NCBI GenBank assembly: GCA_028708195.1
Contig: JAQVZK010000058.1
Span: 1-10,173, forward strand
Direction: 5' to 3'
Source: Desulfovibrio sp.
GTDB taxonomy: Bacteria > Desulfobacterota > Desulfovibrionia > Desulfovibrionales > Desulfovibrionaceae
Length of the DNA: 10,173 nucleotides
Position 1 is the first letter of the stretch. Every line of letters starts with the position of its first letter. The position numbers were made by a program, and so were the translations under genes. Shown here one piece after another: positions 6,828-10,173 of the stretch. The notes under the pieces are model-generated. The model was not told the origin of the DNA. It saw only the letters and a list, made by a program, of their open reading frames with translations, and made no database searches.

Positions 6828-9800
6828 CTAGCTGACCCGTGAGCCACAATACGGGCAGAAAGTGATATTTTCCAGCAAAATGGGCTGTCCGCAGGCCTCG
6901 TTGGCGCACACGCGGGGCACGGGGCCGAGCTCCACGATAAGCTCGCCTTCACGTACAGAAACCATCTGCTTGCTTTCTTTGAAGTCAGCGGTTTTCAGCA
7001 CACGTTTGACCATGCCGTCCACGGGGGCAAGCACAGCCTTTTCCTGCTTCATGATGGACACGTTGAAGAGTTCCTCCCCGGCTTTGACCACATCGCCGGG
7101 GTGCACATACATGACCCACAAGTCACCGTTGCTCGGTGCTGCCACCTGATACTGGTCAGACGGGTCGGCCATAAGCGTGCTCTTGGCCGCCGAACCGACG
7201 GGCTGGCGCACCTGCACTTCGCAGCTCATAAACTCCGAGTCCAGCACATAACGGCAGATGGATATACCGGCCTCATCGGGGGTCGATATGCTCAAAAGCT
7301 GCAAATGGTGCGGCTTGCCGCTGCTGTCGTTGAAGTACAGGTCCTGCCCTGCTTTCATCCCTTCAAACCACACATGCAGGGGCAAGTTGTTCGGATCACC
7401 AAACTTTGCCTTGAACTGAATGGTCTTGAGGGCGTCTGCCGGGTGGTTGAGGTAGAGCACAAACTCTTCTTCATTGGGCTTGCGCTTGAGAATATCGGCG
7501 CAGGCCTTTTCTTCCGCCGCCAGGTTCAGATCAAGCAGGGAATCCAGAGGCGAAGCTTCGGTTCTGCTGGCAATGGCGTTCTTCCACTCCGCGCCGAAGG
7601 CGCTCTTGTAGACCCAGTCAGCAGGAAAGCCCAAGGGCAGCTTGCCAAACTTGCCCAACAAGAGGTTGCGGAAGGCGTCATTGCAGTCGCGGTAGATGTT
7701 CAGGCGGGCCTTGCGCATCTCCTGCGACAGTTCGTCTTCAGGCGTGCGCGTTATTTCGGCTAAAACCTGAAGCAGATAGCGCACTTCATCTTCGCCACCA
7801 CGCTTCCAGGCCCCGGTAACGGCCAGAAAAGCCGTGTTCCAGGTGATCTGCGAGCCGGGCGTCACGTCATGATAGCGCACGATTTGGCGCGTGCTTTCAA
7901 GAAACTTGAGCATATAGGGCAACAGGTGAATGTAGCCCTGCTTCATGGCCCCTTCTTGCGAAGAAGAGGTGGCACCGCCGGGCATGCCGTGCAGGGTGAC
8001 GTCATAATCTATACCCTGAAAGTACGGCGCGCAGTAGCGGTCATAGTAGGGCATGATCTGCTTGCAGACAAAGTTGGCGTCGCGGATGGCGCTTTTATCC
8101 AGGTGGCACTTGAGGCCGAGTTCGTCTTCGATATAGGCCATTGTGGACAAGACATCGCCCTGCCCATAGGCCCGCACGGCAGACCCGAGGCCCACATCAA
8201 GAATATGCGCCCCAGCCTTGGCCGCCGCACCGCAGGAGGGTACAAACAGACCGTCGGTATAATGGCGGTGATAGTGCAGCACAAGTTCGGGCCAGGCTTT
8301 GCGCAGGGCTGTCACAAGTTCTGTCATGAAGCGCGGGGGGCACACGCCGGCCATGTCCTTGAGGCCCAAAGCAATATGCCGCGAAGCAATCTTGGGGTCC
8401 ACGCCCATGACGCTGCCCACCATGCGCAGCATGGCTTCGGTAACGCCCAGGTAATGCTGCACATCAAAGCCCTTGGTCCAGGACATGGATATGGCGGGCT
8501 CAAAGATGATGTCTTTGCGGTTAAGCACAACTTCAGCCATGGGCCGCATGTTTTCAACGTGGTTCAAAAAGTCAAAACAGCGGATGATCTGGTAATGGTC
8601 ACAGATCATTTCCCCGGTCTTGTGCATAAGGTTGCGGGGTTGGGGCGTGTAGCCAAGCACGTTGGTTGAGCGCACCAGAAGCTGCTTCATGGTCTTGGGG
8701 GCAAAACGGTTCCATTCCTTCGCTTCGGTGAAGGGATAGGTCATGTTGGCAAGCATGGCCACGTGAAAATGCGCGCCGCCGCCATTCTCGATGGAGAAGT
8801 AGCCCACGTTGTCCAGATACGGGCCAACGAGCCTGTCTTCAGCAAGGCGGAAGCGGTTGCCGGAGTTGGACTGGGTGAAGTCGCGTGGGGTGGTGTCGGT
8901 AAAGTGCACCTTCCCGGAATCACGGATGTAATCCAGCGTGGCCAGGCGATCGCCCTGCGGATAAGGCGAAGCCTGCTTGCGCTGCGCAGAAGATATGACG
9001 GGCAGCACAGGCTCAAAGGGGCCAAGACAGGGCGTGGTATCCGAGCGGTATTCGCCAAGCTGCACGTGGGGGTTGTATCCCTTGGCAGAAACCTCGGCCA
9101 CAAGCTTGGACAAACGCTCACCCTCGGGCGCAAGGTCGGTATAGACCATGAGCTCGGGGTGGTCGGCGATGAAGTTTGTATTGATATTGCCCTGACGGAA
9201 CAGGGGATTCTTTATGACCTGGCGGTAGAAAGGAATGGTGGTCTTGATACCGCCGATGACATATTCGCTGAGCGCGCGATCCATAATGCCCAGGGTCTTT
9301 TCCCAGTCATGCGCGTAGGAAATGAGCAAGGCCCCCGCAGAGTCATAGTTGGCGGGGAACTCGTACCCGGCGCTGATGTTTGAGTCCAGACGCACACCAG
9401 GGCCGCCGGGGGATACATAGCGTGAAATAAGGCCGGAATTGGGGGCAAAGTTGTCCTGCGGGTTTTCGCAATTGATGCGCACCTGCATAGCGCAGTACGA
9501 GGGGCGCAGATTTTCTTCGCGGTAGCGCAGTTCAGCGCCAAAGGCCACGGCAATCTGCTCTTCCACAAGGTCAATGCCATAGCGGCATTCGGTGATGCCG
9601 TGCTCCACCTGAAGACGCGTATTGACCTCAATGAGGTAAGGGGTGCCGTCAGGCGTAACCAGAAATTCCACCGTGGCCAGGCTGTGGTAGCCCACAGCGC
9701 GCACCAGACGGCGTGAGTAGTCCTTGAGGCGCTCACGCAGATTGCGTGAAAGACCCGGCCAGGGAGAAGGCGTAATTTCGATAAGTTTCTGGTGGTTACG

Positions 9801-10173
9801 CTGCACCGTGCAATCGCGCTCATCAAAGGCAAAAACATTACCGTACATGTCGGCAATGACCTGAATTTCGATGTGGCGCACGTCGGCAAGAAACTTTTCT
9901 ACAAACAGGCGCGGGTTGCCAAACGAAGCCTGAGCCATTGTAGAAGCCTTGAAAAAAGCGTCTTCAAGTTCCGCTTCATTGTGAATGGCAAAAATACCAC
10001 GGCCGCCGCCGCCGCCTTCAGCCTTGAGCATGATGGGCAGCCCCATCTCACTGATGAGCTTTTTGGCCGTGGGTACGTCAACAGCGCCATCAGAGCCGGG
10101 AACCACAGGGATGCCAAGCTTGCGGGCAACTTCGCGTGCCTGAACCTTGTTGCCGAGCAGGTTCATGGCTTCA
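6828..10173 (-). CDS. pyc: Pyruvate carboxylase, N-terminus outside the window, with C-terminal zinc ribbon
   Basis: Pyruvate carboxylase fixes bicarbonate onto biotin with ATP and transfers it to pyruvate, giving oxaloacetate. The frame runs off the window; roughly the first 110-120 residues are missing. Residues below count from the Met at 10166. The biotin carboxylase domain (1 to about 340) has the ATP loop KAEGGGGGRG (48-57), ERDCTVQRNHQK (116-127) and EVNTRLQVEHG (180-190). The carboxyltransferase barrel (about 418-790) has DTTPRDFTQS (424), the probable carboxylated Lys603 in LKDMAG, HYHRH (631) and MPGGATSSS (728). A tetramerisation-type linker domain covers about 925-990. The biotinyl domain (about 1005-1081) carries Lys1040 in IMKQE. 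Residues 1087-1107 form a C-x4-C-x11-C-x2-C zinc ribbon, which is not part of usual pyruvate carboxylases. Several motifs differ from the textbook enzyme, so another 2-oxoacid substrate is possible but less likely. ppsA follows, which supports a pyruvate role. Confidence 0.92.
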   Translation of the reverse strand, partial: EAMNLLGNKVQAREVARKLGIPVVPGSDGAVDVPTAKKLISEMGLPIMLKAEGGGGGRGIFAIHNEAELEDAFFKASTMAQASFGNPRLFVEKFLADVRHIEIQVIADMYGNVFAFDERDCTVQRNHQKLIEITPSPWPGLSRNLRERLKDYSRRLVRAVGYHSLATVEFLVTPDGTPYLIEVNTRLQVEHGITECRYGIDLVEEQIAVAFGAELRYREENLRPSYCAMQVRINCENPQDNFAPNSGLISRYVSPGGPGVRLDSNISAGYEFPANYDSAGALLISYAHDWEKTLGIMDRALSEYVIGGIKTTIPFYRQVIKNPLFRQGNINTNFIADHPELMVYTDLAPEGERLSKLVAEVSAKGYNPHVQLGEYRSDTTPCLGPFEPVLPVISSAQRKQASPYPQGDRLATLDYIRDSGKVHFTDTTPRDFTQSNSGNRFRLAEDRLVGPYLDNVGYFSIENGGGAHFHVAMLANMTYPFTEAKEWNRFAPKTMKQLLVRSTNVLGYTPQPRNLMHKTGEMICDHYQIIRCFDFLNHVENMRPMAEVVLNRKDIIFEPAISMSWTKGFDVQHYLGVTEAMLRMVGSVMGVDPKIASRHIALGLKDMAGVCPPRFMTELVTALRKAWPELVLHYHRHYTDGLFVPSCGAAAKAGAHILDVGLGSAVRAYGQGDVLSTMAYIEDELGLKCHLDKSAIRDANFVCKQIMPYYDRYCAPYFQGIDYDVTLHGMPGGATSSSQEGAMKQGYIHLLPYMLKFLESTRQIVRYHDVTPGSQITWNTAFLAVTGAWKRGGEDEVRYLLQVLAEITRTPEDELSQEMRKARLNIYRDCNDAFRNLLLGKFGKLPLGFPADWVYKSAFGAEWKNAIASRTEASPLDSLLDLNLAAEEKACADILKRKPNEEEFVLYLNHPADALKTIQFKAKFGDPNNLPLHVWFEGMKAGQDLYFNDSSGKPHHLQLLSISTPDEAGISICRYVLDSEFMSCEVQVRQPVGSAAKSTLMADPSDQYQVAAPSNGDLWVMYVHPGDVVKAGEELFNVSIMKQEKAVLAPVDGMVKRVLKTADFKESKQMVSVREGELIVELGPVPRVCANEACGQPILLENITFCPYCGSRVS

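Noticed and set aside
7101..9383. Several 200-270-codon + strand frames opposite pyc (7101-7763, 7869-8669, 8763-9383)
   Set aside because: All lie antisense to conserved pyruvate carboxylase domains and show no family motifs.

Overview
The window looks like chromosomal DNA from a deltaproteobacterium of the Desulfovibrio type. The basis is the protein set: a long (1,191-residue) PEP-synthase-like protein directly downstream of a divergent pyruvate carboxylase. From memory, unchecked, Desulfovibrio vulgaris has such a pair (DVU1833/DVU1834). The DNA is moderately GC-rich. I see no mobile elements, RNA genes, CRISPR arrays or phage genes; this is mostly housekeeping DNA with some unusual domain arrangements.

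Layout. On the + strand, bases 1-1497 are the 3' nine-tenths of groEL, closed by a strong intrinsic terminator (1533-1558). uvsE (UV damage endonuclease, 1577-2830) follows on the same strand, with a C-terminal domain that I recognise as YbgA/DUF1722-like. A short convergent intergenic region (2831-3038) carries a 15-bp-stem hairpin that can serve both strands. On the - strand, pyruvate carboxylase (10173 down to 6828, 5' end outside the window) is followed by a PEP-synthase-like gene (6614-3039). The 213 bp between them holds a stem-loop without a U-tract, three CGGTAA repeats, a good sigma70-type promoter (TAGACA-17 bp-TACAAT) and a strong Shine-Dalgarno that fixes the ppsA start at 6614.

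How the genes fit together. Pyruvate carboxylase turns pyruvate into oxaloacetate and PEP synthase turns pyruvate into PEP, so the - strand pair controls how pyruvate enters anaplerosis and gluconeogenesis. That suits an anaerobe growing on lactate or pyruvate. The promoter and repeats in front of ppsA suggest it can be expressed separately from pyc. groEL (protein folding) and uvsE (light-independent repair of UV lesions) have no metabolic link to this pair.

Most interesting points: the UvsE-YbgA-like fusion; the pyruvate carboxylase with an odd biotin motif (IMKQE), altered carboxyltransferase motifs and a C-terminal four-cysteine zinc ribbon; the helical insert and C-terminal extension in the PEP synthase; and the CGGTAA repeats abutting the ppsA promoter. 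I do not see a wholly new multi-gene system here.
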